The translations under genes and the position numbers were made by a program. Positions 1 to 8,656 of a stretch of DNA of 64,000 nucleotides are shown here, in pieces (within the stretch, counting starts at the first letter, position 1; each line of letters begins with the position of its first letter). Origin of the DNA: Variovorax sp. (lineage in GTDB: Bacteria > Pseudomonadota > Gammaproteobacteria > Burkholderiales > Burkholderiaceae_C); NCBI GenBank assembly GCA_017744285.1, contig JAGIBP010000001.1, forward strand, positions 124,001 to 188,000, in the 5' to 3' direction. The notes under the pieces are model-generated. The model was not told where the DNA came from. It saw only the letters and a program-made list of their open reading frames with translations, and searched no databases.

Positions 1-558
1 ATCGACCTGGTGGCTGAAGCATTCGATGCCGCGGTGGGAGGCGGCTTCGAGCTGGCGCCCGGCGTGGTGGCGCGCGCACTGGCTCCAGCGCACATCGTGG
101 CGGTGGCATCGCCGGCCTTCATGCTCGGGCGCAAGAGGCCGACCGAGCCCTCGCAACTGGCCGATTTCGAAGGTATCGCCTTGCGTTCGACGCGCACCCG
201 CCGGCTGCGCCAATGGCTCATGCGTGACGCCTCGGGCGCGCAGGTGCCGGCGCAGCCGCGTGAGCACGTCGTCGTGGACGACCCCGCGGCTGCGAGCGGC
301 GCTGCGCTGCTCGGCCTCGGCGTGGCGCTCGTGCCGCTTTCAAGCGCCTTGCCGATGCTCGAAAGCGGCACGCTGCTGCGGCTGCTGCCCGAGTGGTATG
401 GCGACCTGGGCGCCATTTCCATCTACTACGCCAGCCGCACCCTGCTGCCGGCCAAGACGCGGGCCTTTGTCGACCATGTGGCACAGGGCTTCGAAGACCA
501 GCGGCTGGCGCAGCGCCTGCACGCCCTGTCCGCGCCCGCGGGTGGCCGCGGGCGTTGA
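1..558 (+). CDS. LysR-family transcriptional regulator, C-terminal part (5' truncated by window edge)
   Basis: The reading frame is open from the first base and encodes about 185 residues of a LysR-type effector-binding domain. The order of elements is typical: a first subdomain ending near HIVAVASPAFM, a hinge, a second subdomain with HVVVDDPAAASGAALLGLGVALVPL, and a closing stretch PAKTRAFVDHVAQGF, which is the usual C-terminal helix of the family. The winged-helix DNA-binding domain lies outside the window, so target and inducer cannot be told. The product would act in the cytoplasm as a tetrameric activator or repressor. The next gene on the same strand starts 188 bp later and is unrelated. 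Confidence 0.85.
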   Translation: MDLVAEAFDAAVGGGFELAPGVVARALAPAHIVAVASPAFMLGRKRPTEPSQLADFEGIALRSTRTRRLRQWLMRDASGAQVPAQPREHVVVDDPAAASGAALLGLGVALVPLSSALPMLESGTLLRLLPEWYGDLGAISIYYASRTLLPAKTRAFVDHVAQGFEDQRLAQRLHALSAPAGGRGR

Positions 559-746
559 GTCGAAGCGGCCCTCGCGGTCGCATGAGTGACGGCGGCCAGA
601 CGCGCAGGGCTGCGCGGACGGTGCTCGAAATGGCTGTGGCCGGTCATGGCCATTCCTGAATCCGGTGATGCCCCCGACATGTTTCCATATGTATCATTCT
701 CATCTTTAGCCGCTTCGGCGGTTCGCAAGCGCCGGAGCACCCCATC

Positions 747-3700
747 TTGAATCGTTCGTATCGCCTCGTATGGAATCGCGCATTGTGCGCAGTGCAAGCA
801 GTTGCAGAGACCGCCGGAAGCCGAGCGACGGCGGGAAGCGCCGGCGGGGTTGAAGTCCCGTTGCCGCCGCCACGGGTTCGCCGCGCAGTGGCGGCGCTGC
901 TCCTGGGCATGGGCCCGGGCTTGATTGCCGGTGGGGCGTGGGCGCAAGCCAGCGGAGGACTTGCGGTCATCTCCAACGGAGGCACCGGCGGCCTGGGCGG
1001 CGCAGGCAATGGCGGTGGCGCCGTCGGCGGAAGCGTCGGCGAGTTCCCTGGCCTCGCGGGCTTGCCTACGTCGGGTGGCCAGGGAGGCGCCGGCCGCAAC
1101 GGCGCGGCCGGGCCGGGCGGGTTGGGCGGCGCGGTCGGGGCCACCAGCGTGACCGGTTCGGTCACCGGGGGCTCGGGATTCAGTGGCGCTCCCGATCCGG
1201 ATCCGGTCTATGGCGCGGGAGGCGGCGGCGGCGGCGGTGCCGCCGTGTACACCTCCGACATTGGCATCAGCGTGGGGAGCAGCACCGTCCTGCAGGGCGG
1301 CAACGGCGGTTCCGGCGGCATTGCGCGCCTGTCCGGCGGCGGCGGCGGCGGCGGCGCGGGCCTGCAGTCCGTGGCGGCCGGCGTCACCTTGAACAATGCG
1401 GGACAGACGATCGGCGGCAACGGCGGCGCAGGTGGCCTGGGCCAGTGGGCAGGCGGCGGCGGCGGTGGCGGCGACGGCATCGTGCTGCAAGGCGGCGGCG
1501 CGACCGTCGTCAACCTCGGCACGTCCACGGGCGGCAATGGCGGGGCCGGCGGCTCGACCGGCGGCATGCCGGCGTTCGGTGGCGAGGGCGGCGCGGGCCT
1601 CGCGCTGCAGTCCAGCAACAATTCGGTGTCCAACACCGGCACGCTGAGGGGAGGCTCGGGCGGTGCCGGCGGCACCGCCGCGCTCTTCGGCGTGGGTGGC
1701 GCGGCGCTGCGCGTGTGGGGCCACTCGAACACCATCGTCAACATGGGGGCGCTGACGGCCGGCATGGCTGGCGACGGCACCACGCTTGGCGACGCAGTGC
1801 GGATCACCGGCAACGACAACCAGCTCGAGTTGCGCGCCGGCTCCTCGATCACCGGCGCGCTGAGGGTGGCCTTGGGCACCGGCAACGTGCTGAGGCTTTC
1901 GGGCGACACGACCGACAGCACCACTTCGCTCAGCACCGCGACCTACAGCGGCTTCGCGCGCTACGAAAAGACCGGCGCCAGCACCTGGACGCTCATCGGC
2001 ACCCACACCGGCCTGACGCCGTGGTTCGTGCGCGGTGGCGCGCTCTCCATCGCCGACGATCGGGCGCTCGGCAACTCGGGCGGCGCGCTCACGCTCGACG
2101 GCGGCACGCTGAACGTCACCGGCGACACCACGGCCACGCGCACCGTCTCGCTCGGCGCGGGCGGCGGCACCCTCGACGTGATCCGCACGCTGGCGCTCAA
2201 CGGCGAGGTCTCGGGCGGCGCGCTGCAGAAGACCGGCCCGGGCACGCTGACGCTCTCGGGCGTCAACACCTACACGGGTGGCACGCGGCTCCTGGCAGGA
2301 CGCATCAACGTTGGCAGCAACAGCGCACTGGGCACCGGCGCGCTGGACATGGCGGATGGCACCACGCTCGGCTTTGCGGCCAACGGCCTGAACCTGGCCA
2401 ACGCCATCGTGCTCAGCGGCGTGGGTGATCCCGTCGTCGACACGGGCACGTTCGACGGCACGCTGTCAGGCGCCATCACAGGCACGGGCTTCCTGACCAA
2501 GGAAGGCACCGGCACGTTGACGCTCGCCGGTGCGAACAACTACAGCGGCCCCACGACGGTGTCTGCGGGCACGCTGGCCGCCGGCGCTGCCAACACCCTC
2601 AGCGCCTTGAGTTCGGTCACGGTTGCCAGCGGTGCGACGCTGAATCTCGCCGGGTTCAGCCAGCGCATCGCCGGCCTGGCCAACGCGGGCACCGTGAGCC
2701 TGAGCGGAGCCGCGCCCGGCACGACGCTCACTGTCACCGGCCCGTGGGTGGGCAACAACGGCGTGCTGCGGCTCGGCACGGCCCTGGGCAACAGCGGCAG
2801 CGCCACCGACAAGATCCTGCTCAGCGGCGCGAGCGCGGTGGCCAGCGGCAGTACCCGCGTGCAGGTGACGAACCTGGGCGGCCTGGGCGCGCCGACGACC
2901 GGCCATGGCATCGAGATCGTGGGCACCGAGAACGGTGCGAGCATTCAACCCGGCGCCTTCAGCCTGGTCGGCACGGTCAGCGCCGGTGCGTACGACTACC
3001 GCCTCCATGTCACCGATGGCGCCGCCTACCTCAGTTCGGCCACCGACGTGGTGACACCGCCCGAGGTGCGAGGCCCCATGCCAACCCCGGCTGCGGTGCC
3101 GACCTACCGTGCCGAAGCGCCCCTGCTCGCGGCCGCGCCGGAGCAGCTTCGCGAGGCAGGCCTCGCCATGATCGGCAACCTGCACCAGCGCGTGGGCGAC
3201 CCGGTGAGCAGCAGCACAGCGTCCGCTGGTCCGCGCCAGGGCTGGGGCCGCCTCATCAGCGTGGACCGGGACATCTCTCAGGAAGGCATGGTCAGCCCCC
3301 GCAGCAGCGGACGGCAGTCCGGCGTCCAGGTGGGCACCGACCTTTGGGGCAATCCGAACTGGCGCGCCGGCGTCTATGTCGGGCAGCTCGAGGGCGAGAT
3401 GGACGTCACCGGCTTCGCGCGGGGCGTGCAGAACTACGCCGCGGGCTCGAACGACCTGCGCAGCCAGTTCCTGGCTGGCTACGCCACCTGGCGCAACGAC
3501 GGCGGCGCCTACGTCGATGCCGCGCTGCAGGCAGGCCGCCTGCGCTACACCGCCGCCCCTTCGCTCGCTTCAGCCGCCAGCGGCAAGGGCAACAGCGTGC
3601 TCGCTTCCGTCGAACTCGGCCAGGCATTGCCCGTGGCAACAGGCTGGACGGTCGAGCCGCAGCTGCAACTGGTCGGCCAGCACCTGAGCCTGGACGACCT

Positions 3701-4058
3701 GAGCCTGGCAGGCGCCACGGTGCGACAGGACAACGACACCGCCTGGCTTGCCCGGATCGGCGTGCGCGTGAAGGGTGAGATCGCCAGCGGAGCCGGATGG
3801 CTGCAACCCTACGCGCGGCTGAACGTGTATCGGCGCAGCAGCGGCACCGACACGGCCCGCTTCATCGGGCCCGCGGCCACCACCGACATCGGCAGCCGCA
3901 CAGGCGGCACAAGCACCGAACTGGCCGTGGGAGCGACGTGGCAGATCACGCGGCTGGTGGCCGCCTACCTCGAAGCGGGCCGTCTCTGGGCTTCCGGCGG
4001 CGCTGCGCAAACCGAAGGCGCCGTGGGGGGCAGCCTTGGGCTGAAGGTGAACTGGTAG
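747..4058 (+). CDS. Type V autotransporter with glycine-rich passenger
   Basis: An outer-membrane autotransporter of 1103 residues. The TTG start is chosen because it begins an extended signal peptide region (MNRSYRLVWNRALCAVQ) and has GGAG nine bases upstream. A hydrophobic core ends at GGAWAQA. Residues about 45-300 are dominated by GGNGGAGG-type glycine repeats. Two passenger-associated transport repeats follow near residues 494 and 584 (KTGPGTLTLSGVNTYTGGT, KEGTGTLTLAGANNYSGPT). The C-terminal beta-barrel starts near residue 830 and ends in the expected aromatic residue (LKVNW). No protease triad is visible. The barrel is clearly related to that of the autotransporter ending at 38284, while the passengers differ. 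Adhesion or surface structure is likely, but the ligand is unknown. Confidence 0.9.
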   Translation: MNRSYRLVWNRALCAVQAVAETAGSRATAGSAGGVEVPLPPPRVRRAVAALLLGMGPGLIAGGAWAQASGGLAVISNGGTGGLGGAGNGGGAVGGSVGEFPGLAGLPTSGGQGGAGRNGAAGPGGLGGAVGATSVTGSVTGGSGFSGAPDPDPVYGAGGGGGGGAAVYTSDIGISVGSSTVLQGGNGGSGGIARLSGGGGGGGAGLQSVAAGVTLNNAGQTIGGNGGAGGLGQWAGGGGGGGDGIVLQGGGATVVNLGTSTGGNGGAGGSTGGMPAFGGEGGAGLALQSSNNSVSNTGTLRGGSGGAGGTAALFGVGGAALRVWGHSNTIVNMGALTAGMAGDGTTLGDAVRITGNDNQLELRAGSSITGALRVALGTGNVLRLSGDTTDSTTSLSTATYSGFARYEKTGASTWTLIGTHTGLTPWFVRGGALSIADDRALGNSGGALTLDGGTLNVTGDTTATRTVSLGAGGGTLDVIRTLALNGEVSGGALQKTGPGTLTLSGVNTYTGGTRLLAGRINVGSNSALGTGALDMADGTTLGFAANGLNLANAIVLSGVGDPVVDTGTFDGTLSGAITGTGFLTKEGTGTLTLAGANNYSGPTTVSAGTLAAGAANTLSALSSVTVASGATLNLAGFSQRIAGLANAGTVSLSGAAPGTTLTVTGPWVGNNGVLRLGTALGNSGSATDKILLSGASAVASGSTRVQVTNLGGLGAPTTGHGIEIVGTENGASIQPGAFSLVGTVSAGAYDYRLHVTDGAAYLSSATDVVTPPEVRGPMPTPAAVPTYRAEAPLLAAAPEQLREAGLAMIGNLHQRVGDPVSSSTASAGPRQGWGRLISVDRDISQEGMVSPRSSGRQSGVQVGTDLWGNPNWRAGVYVGQLEGEMDVTGFARGVQNYAAGSNDLRSQFLAGYATWRNDGGAYVDAALQAGRLRYTAAPSLASAASGKGNSVLASVELGQALPVATGWTVEPQLQLVGQHLSLDDLSLAGATVRQDNDTAWLARIGVRVKGEIASGAGWLQPYARLNVYRRSSGTDTARFIGPAATTDIGSRTGGTSTELAVGATWQITRLVAAYLEAGRLWASGGAAQTEGAVGGSLGLKVNW

Positions 4059-4114
4059 GGGCGGTTGGCGGCCGCAGCCACGGAAGGCACGATGCCGCCC
4101 GGTTGCCCCGCGCC

Positions 4115-5128
4115 CTACTTGCGGACCTTGGCGATCTCCGCCATCAGTTCCTTGACCGTGCTGTCGCCGACCGACGCGGTGAACTTGTCGATCACCGGCT
4201 TGACCTTCTCGCGCAGCCGGGCCATTTCCGCCGGCGGCAATTCGCTGACCACCATGCCGGCCTGCTTGAGCTGGGCCAGGGCGCTGTCCGCCGCGCCGCG
4301 CGACACCTGGCGCTGGAACGCGGTGGCCTCGGACGCCGCATCCGTGAAGATCTTCTTCTCTTCGGCGCTCAGCGAATCCCAGGTCTTCTTGCTCACGATC
4401 AGCGCCTGCGGGTTGTAGATGTGGCGCGTCTCGGTGATGTACTTCTGCACTTCCGCGAACTTCGACGACAGGATCACGGTGTTCGGGTTCTCCTGCCCGT
4501 CGACGGCCTTCTGGTCGAGCGCCGAGTACAGCTCGGGGAAGGGCAGCGGAGTCGCATTGGCCCCCAGCGTATTGAAGAGTTCGACATAGATCGGCGACTG
4601 GATCACGCGGATCTTCAACCCGGCGATGTCCTCCGCCTTCGCGATCGGGCGCTTGCTGTTCGTCAGGTTGCGAAAGCCCAGGTCCCAGTAGCCGAGGCCG
4701 TGAAGGCCTTTGTCTTCGAGCTTGCCCAGGAGCTTCTGGCCGAAGGGTCCGTCCGTCACCGCATCGGCCTCCTGGCCGTTGTTGAAGAGAAACGGGAAGT
4801 CGTAGACCGCGAACTCCTTCACCTGGGCCGTGAGGATGCCGGCGTTGAGCACGGTCATCTCGATCGTGCCGCCCTGCAGCGCGGACACCGTCTGCAGGTC
4901 GCCGCCGAGCGAGCCGCCGGGGAACAGCTTGACCGCGATCTTCTTGCCGGACTTCTCCGCGACGAGGTCCGCGAACTTCTGGGCGCCCTGTGCCTGCGGA
5001 TGGCCGGTCTGGTTCTGGAACGCGAACTTGATCGTGCGCTCCTTGACCTGTGCCCCGGCACCCGCCATGGCAAAGGCCGCGAGGGCCGCAACGGACGCGG
5101 CCAGGGTCGTGCGAATGAAGCTGCGCAT
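4115..5128 (-). CDS. dctP: TRAP transporter substrate-binding protein, DctP family (second of two)
   Basis: A periplasmic binding protein of 337 residues that would deliver a carboxylate to the DctQM permease. The start at MRSFIRTTLAASVAALAAF gives a clean signal peptide (AGAGAQV cleavage region); the longer open frame upstream overlaps dctM and is rejected. Family landmarks are GFRNLTNSKRPI, the VRVIQSP strand whose Arg usually binds the ligand carboxylate, and AVDGQENPN. It is the last gene of the minus-strand operon, 44 bp after the dctM stop. It resembles the other binding protein of the operon along its whole length but is clearly diverged, so the two may bind different acids. Confidence 0.93.
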   Translation of the reverse strand: MRSFIRTTLAASVAALAAFAMAGAGAQVKERTIKFAFQNQTGHPQAQGAQKFADLVAEKSGKKIAVKLFPGGSLGGDLQTVSALQGGTIEMTVLNAGILTAQVKEFAVYDFPFLFNNGQEADAVTDGPFGQKLLGKLEDKGLHGLGYWDLGFRNLTNSKRPIAKAEDIAGLKIRVIQSPIYVELFNTLGANATPLPFPELYSALDQKAVDGQENPNTVILSSKFAEVQKYITETRHIYNPQALIVSKKTWDSLSAEEKKIFTDAASEATAFQRQVSRGAADSALAQLKQAGMVVSELPPAEMARLREKVKPVIDKFTASVGDSTVKELMAEIAKVRK

Positions 5129-5172
5129 GTAAGTCTCCTTTGTCGGTATTGAAAAGATTGATTCGCCCGGCG

Positions 5173-6453
5173 CTAGCCGTGGAAGAGCTTCGCAGGGCCG
5201 GTCACCAGCCACGGGAAGAGGACCATGACGAACATGATGGCGAACTCCGCGATCATGAAAGGCACGACCCCTTTGGTGACGTCGTCCATCGAGATCTTGC
5301 CGACACCGGCCACGACGTTGAGCACCGTGCCCACCGGCGGCGTGACCAGGCCGATCGAGTTGTTGATGATGAACATCACGCCGAAATAGACCGGATCGAT
5401 GCCGGCGGCCTTGACGATCGGCATGAGCACCGGCGTGAGGATCAGGATGGTGGGCGTCATGTCCATCGCGGTGCCCACGATCATCACCAGGACCATGATC
5501 GCGAACATCAGCAGGATCTGGTTGCCCATGAAAGGCTGCAGCAGGTCCACGACCTTCGAGGGCAGGTCCGCGACCGTGATGAGCCATGCGCTCACCATCG
5601 CGGCGGCGATGAGGAACATCACGATCGCGCTGGTCTTGGCGGCCCCGACGAAGATGCCGTAGAGGTCCTTCCAGCTGAGCTCGCGATAGATCACCGTCGA
5701 CACGAAGAGCGCGTAGACGGCCGCCACCACAGCGGCTTCGGTCGGCGTGAACACGCCCATGCGCAGGCCCACGAGGATGATCACCGGCAGCAGCAGCGCC
5801 CAGAGCGCGTTGCGCAGGGCGAGCAGGATCTCGCCCGCGGACTTGCGCGGCGGGGGCACGATCTTCTCTCGCCGCACCAGCCAGGCCCAGGTGAGCCACA
5901 GCGCCGCGCCGATGAGGATGCCCGGCACGATCGCCGCGAGGAACAGCTTGGAAATCGAGACGTTGGCCGACACGCCAAAGATCACCAGCCCGATGCTGGG
6001 CGGGATCACCGGCCCGATCACGCCCGTCGCGGCGATCAGGCCGCCGGCACGGGCCTTGTCGTGCCCGGCCTTCACCATCATCGGCAGCAGCAGCGCGGTG
6101 AGCGCCGCCGCGTCGGCGACCGCCGAGCCCGACAGCGCCGACAGCAGGCAGCCCGCCAGGATCGTCACGTAGCCGAGCCCGCCCTTCACATGGCCCACCA
6201 GCGCGAGCGCGAAGTCGACGATCCGCCGGGAAAGCCCGCCGACGTTCATGATCTCGCCGGCCAGCATGAAGAAGGGCACCGCCAGCAGCGGGAAGCTGTC
6301 GGCCCCGCCGATCACGTTCTGCGCGAGGATCTGCGCATCGAACAGGTCGAGATGCCACATCAGCGCCACGCCGCTCGCCAGCAGCGAGAAGGCGATCGGA
6401 ATGCCCATCGCCATCGCGACGAGCAGCGAACCCACGAAAACGAGGATCGTCAT
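5173..6453 (-). CDS. dctM: TRAP transporter large permease, DctM
   Basis: The 426-residue translocation subunit of the TRAP transporter, with about a dozen hydrophobic segments in the inner membrane. The start MTILVFVGSLLVAMAMGIP is typical of DctM and overlaps the dctQ stop by four bases (ATGA), showing translational coupling. Conserved stretches include FFMLAGEIMNVGGLSRRIV, GGLIAATGVIGPVIPPSIG and NNSIGLVTPPVGTVLNVV. The last carries the Gly/Pro-rich loops associated with Na+ and substrate binding in the ion-transporter superfamily. It works with the DctQ and DctP proteins of the same operon. The substrate cannot be read from the permease. Confidence 0.95.
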   Translation of the reverse strand: MTILVFVGSLLVAMAMGIPIAFSLLASGVALMWHLDLFDAQILAQNVIGGADSFPLLAVPFFMLAGEIMNVGGLSRRIVDFALALVGHVKGGLGYVTILAGCLLSALSGSAVADAAALTALLLPMMVKAGHDKARAGGLIAATGVIGPVIPPSIGLVIFGVSANVSISKLFLAAIVPGILIGAALWLTWAWLVRREKIVPPPRKSAGEILLALRNALWALLLPVIILVGLRMGVFTPTEAAVVAAVYALFVSTVIYRELSWKDLYGIFVGAAKTSAIVMFLIAAAMVSAWLITVADLPSKVVDLLQPFMGNQILLMFAIMVLVMIVGTAMDMTPTILILTPVLMPIVKAAGIDPVYFGVMFIINNSIGLVTPPVGTVLNVVAGVGKISMDDVTKGVVPFMIAEFAIMFVMVLFPWLVTGPAKLFHG

Positions 6454-7034
6454 TGGCCGCCTCCCGGGGCGTGGTTCTTCTGGTGGTTGTCGGCGGCGGC
6501 CGTCCCGAGGATCTGCTGCAGCTGCACGGATTCCTCCGACTCCTGGATCATCACGAGGTCCGCCTCGGCGATCTGCCCGGTCAGCAGCCGGTAGAGGTCC
6601 AGTGCGAGGATGAACGCCGACAGCACCGAGAAGACGATGCCGGACGCATACACGATCGCCATCGAAGCACCGGTCACCGGCGCGGTCACGTCCCAGTTGA
6701 TGCGCGCCTGCGCGAGGCTGCCCTGGAACAGCAGCCACACGATGTAGAGCATCACCACGTGGCCGAGCGCCAGGCACAGCTTCTTGCCCGCCGGCGGGAG
6801 GCTCTGCACCACCATGTCGACGCCGAGATGCCCGTGCTCCTTGAGGGCGACCACCGCCCCGAGGAAGGTTCCCCAGATGAAGAGCCAGCGCGACACCTCC
6901 TCGGACACCGTGATGCCCGAGTTGAAGCCGTAGCGCAGCACCACGTTGCCGAACACGAGGACCACCATGACCATCAGGAAGAAGGCGATCACCGCTTCGA
7001 TGCCCCTGCAGCAGTGGTCGATCCAGCGGTTCAT
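6450..7034 (-). CDS. dctQ: TRAP transporter small permease, DctQ
   Basis: A 194-residue inner-membrane protein with four hydrophobic segments, the normal DctQ topology. Landmarks are NVVLRYGFNSGITVSEEVSRW and the following GAVVALKEHGHLGVDM. It lies between the dehydroquinase-like gene and dctM and overlaps each by four bases. The C-terminal tail after residue 165 (QESEESVQLQQILGT) is longer and more polar than in minimal DctQ proteins. It forms the membrane complex with DctM. Confidence 0.93.
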   Translation of the reverse strand: MNRWIDHCCRGIEAVIAFFLMVMVVLVFGNVVLRYGFNSGITVSEEVSRWLFIWGTFLGAVVALKEHGHLGVDMVVQSLPPAGKKLCLALGHVVMLYIVWLLFQGSLAQARINWDVTAPVTGASMAIVYASGIVFSVLSAFILALDLYRLLTGQIAEADLVMIQESEESVQLQQILGTAAADNHQKNHAPGGGQ

Positions 7035-7498
7035 GCGGTGGCTTCCCGCTGCATCTCGACCAGCGCACGCAGGGCTGCCAGGTAGGACTGAGGCCCCAGG
7101 CCCTGGACCGTGCCCTTGACCGCGGGCGAGATGATCGAATGCGCGCGCCAGCTCTCCCGCGCCGCGATGTTGGACATGTGCACTTCGAGCGTCGGGAAGG
7201 GCATGGCCTTGATCGCATCGTGCAGGGGCACGCCGTGCTGCGTCAGGCCCGCGGGGTTGACGAGCGCGCCCTGCGCCAGGTCGATGTTCGCGTGCAGGAA
7301 GTCGATGAGGTCGCCCTCGTGGTTCGACTGGATGATGTCCAGCGTCACCCCGAGTTCCGCCGCCAGCTTCTGCAGCCGCTCGTTGATTTCCGCCAGCGTG
7401 GTCTTGCCGTAGATATGGGGTTCGCGACGCCCGAACAGGTTGAGATTGGGGCCGTGCAGGACGAGGATCTTCATGAAGTCACCGGTGGCCGAACTCAT
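7031..7498 (-). CDS. aroQ: Type II 3-dehydroquinate dehydratase-like protein
   Basis: A soluble protein of 155 residues in the type II dehydroquinase family, which interconverts 3-dehydroquinate and 3-dehydroshikimate. Landmarks are LHGPNLNLFGRREPHIYG (catalytic Arg and Tyr), QSNHEGDLIDFLH, and EVHMSNIAARE. The usual NPGAYTHTS loop, which holds an active-site His, reads NPAGLTQHG, so the His seems shifted by one residue with Gln in its place. The 7498 start overlaps the preceding stop by four bases; an alternative ATG at 7474 (MKILVLHGPN) gives the more usual family length. Its place inside a TRAP operon suggests quinate or shikimate catabolism rather than general aromatic biosynthesis. Confidence 0.85.
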   Translation of the reverse strand: MSSATGDFMKILVLHGPNLNLFGRREPHIYGKTTLAEINERLQKLAAELGVTLDIIQSNHEGDLIDFLHANIDLAQGALVNPAGLTQHGVPLHDAIKAMPFPTLEVHMSNIAARESWRAHSIISPAVKGTVQGLGPQSYLAALRALVEMQREATA

Positions 7499-8514
7499 TT
7501 GCGGATGCGTGCGAGCTCGTCGTTGTAGAGCTTCACGATGGCGGGGTCATAGCTCGCGGCGAAGCGGTCGATCACCGGCTTGGCGATCTGGCGCATGCGC
7601 GCCTGCTCGGCCGGCGAGACTTCGTTGAACTGCATGCCCTTGGACTGCAGATCGCCCAGCGACTTCTGCGCAGCCGCACGGCTGACCTGCCGCTGGTAGC
7701 CGCGCGATTCGTCGGCAGCTTCGCGCATCCACTTCTGCTCGGTGGGCGAGAGGCTGTCCCAGAACTTCTTGCTGACCAGCACGATATTGGCCGCGTAGAC
7801 GTGGTTGGTCGCGCTCAGGTACTTCTGCACCTCGAAGAACTTGTTCGAGAGAATCACCGAGAACGGGTTCTCCTGGCCGTCCACCGCCTTGGCTTCGAGC
7901 GCGCCGTACAACTCGGCGAAAGGCATCGGCACCGGATTCGACTTGAACGCCTTGAACGTGTCGAGGAACACGGGATTGGGGATCACGCGGACCTTCAGGC
8001 CATCGAGGTCTTCGGCCTTCGTGATCGGCCGCTTGCTGTTCGTCACGTTGCGAAAGCCCAGGTCCCAGTAGCCCAAGGCGACGAGGCCCTTTTCGGGCAG
8101 CCTGGCGATCAACGCCTGTCCCAGCGGGCCGTCGAGCAGCGCATCGGCCTGCTGGAAGTTCGCCACGGCGAACGGGAAGTCGATGAGGCCGAACTCCTTG
8201 ACGATACCCGCCAGCGAGGTCGTGGCGGGCGCCGACATCTGCTGCACCCCGCCTTGCAGTGCCGATTGCTGCTGCAGTTCGTTGCCCAGCTGCGAGGCGG
8301 GAAACTCCTGCACCTTCATCTTGCCGCCGCTCTTGGCCGCAAGCAGTTCGGCGAAGCGCTTGGCGCCGAAGCTCACCGGATGGTCCGCGTTGTTGAGATG
8401 ACCGAAGCGGATGACCCGCTCCTGGCTCTCCTGGGCGAGTGAAGGTGCGGCGACGGCCAGGCTCAGGCCGGCGACGGCCAGCGCGCGAATAAGAAATCTC
8501 AAGACGGTCTCCAT
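7495..8514 (-). CDS. dctP: TRAP transporter substrate-binding protein, DctP family (first of two)
   Basis: The first gene of the operon, encoding a 339-residue periplasmic binding protein with signal peptide (LAVAAPSLAQES). It shares GFRNVTNSKRPITKAED, VRVIPNP and AVDGQENPF with the second binding protein at 4115-5128, yet differs around the ligand region (NPVFLDTFKAFKSNPV). The stop overlaps the next gene by four bases. A TATGAT -10 element and an IclR-type palindrome lie 58 to 87 bases upstream, so the operon is probably controlled by the divergent IclR regulator. One permease pair serving two binding proteins is unusual. Confidence 0.93.
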   Translation of the reverse strand: METVLRFLIRALAVAGLSLAVAAPSLAQESQERVIRFGHLNNADHPVSFGAKRFAELLAAKSGGKMKVQEFPASQLGNELQQQSALQGGVQQMSAPATTSLAGIVKEFGLIDFPFAVANFQQADALLDGPLGQALIARLPEKGLVALGYWDLGFRNVTNSKRPITKAEDLDGLKVRVIPNPVFLDTFKAFKSNPVPMPFAELYGALEAKAVDGQENPFSVILSNKFFEVQKYLSATNHVYAANIVLVSKKFWDSLSPTEQKWMREAADESRGYQRQVSRAAAQKSLGDLQSKGMQFNEVSPAEQARMRQIAKPVIDRFAASYDPAIVKLYNDELARIRK

Positions 8515-8571
8515 CGAGTGTTGAAGAAGGCGCAGCGCGATCGGCGAAGACCGCCCGGCGAAGGCGGCGCG

Positions 8572-8577
8572 ATCATA
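8572..8577 (-). promoter_or_regulatory. Candidate -10 element of the TRAP/aroQ operon
   Basis: Minus-strand TATGAT, one mismatch from TATAAT, ending 57 bases before the dctP start at 8514. No good -35 hexamer is visible at 16-18 bp; that position is occupied by the IclR-type palindrome. Confidence 0.5.
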
Positions 8578-8586
8578 GTTAGAAAC

Positions 8587-8601
8587 TGGAAAACATTTCC
8601 A
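8587..8601. promoter_or_regulatory. IclR-type operator palindrome
   Basis: TGGAAAACATTTCCA is a perfect inverted repeat (TGGAAA/TTTCCA) with a 3-bp centre. It matches the published E. coli IclR box TGGAAATNATTTCCA at all but one defined position. It sits between the divergent dctP and iclR-family genes, immediately upstream of the dctP -10. A second short dyad (AGTG-AAAA-CACT, 8604-8615) adjoins it. Repression of the TRAP operon and autoregulation are the natural inference. Confidence 0.7.
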
Positions 8602-8656
8602 CTAGTGAAAACACTTGGCAGAATGCCGGCTCCGTCGGTTAGCTTCGGGAGACACA

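Noticed and set aside
1208..1936. Minus-strand Pro-rich frame
   Set aside because: It is the complement of GGC/GGN repeats in the autotransporter passenger, which reads as poly-Pro.
426..2006. Long minus-strand frame of 526 codons
   Set aside because: It is antisense to the glycine-rich autotransporter and LysR end; composition is low-complexity Ala/Arg, with no recognisable domain.
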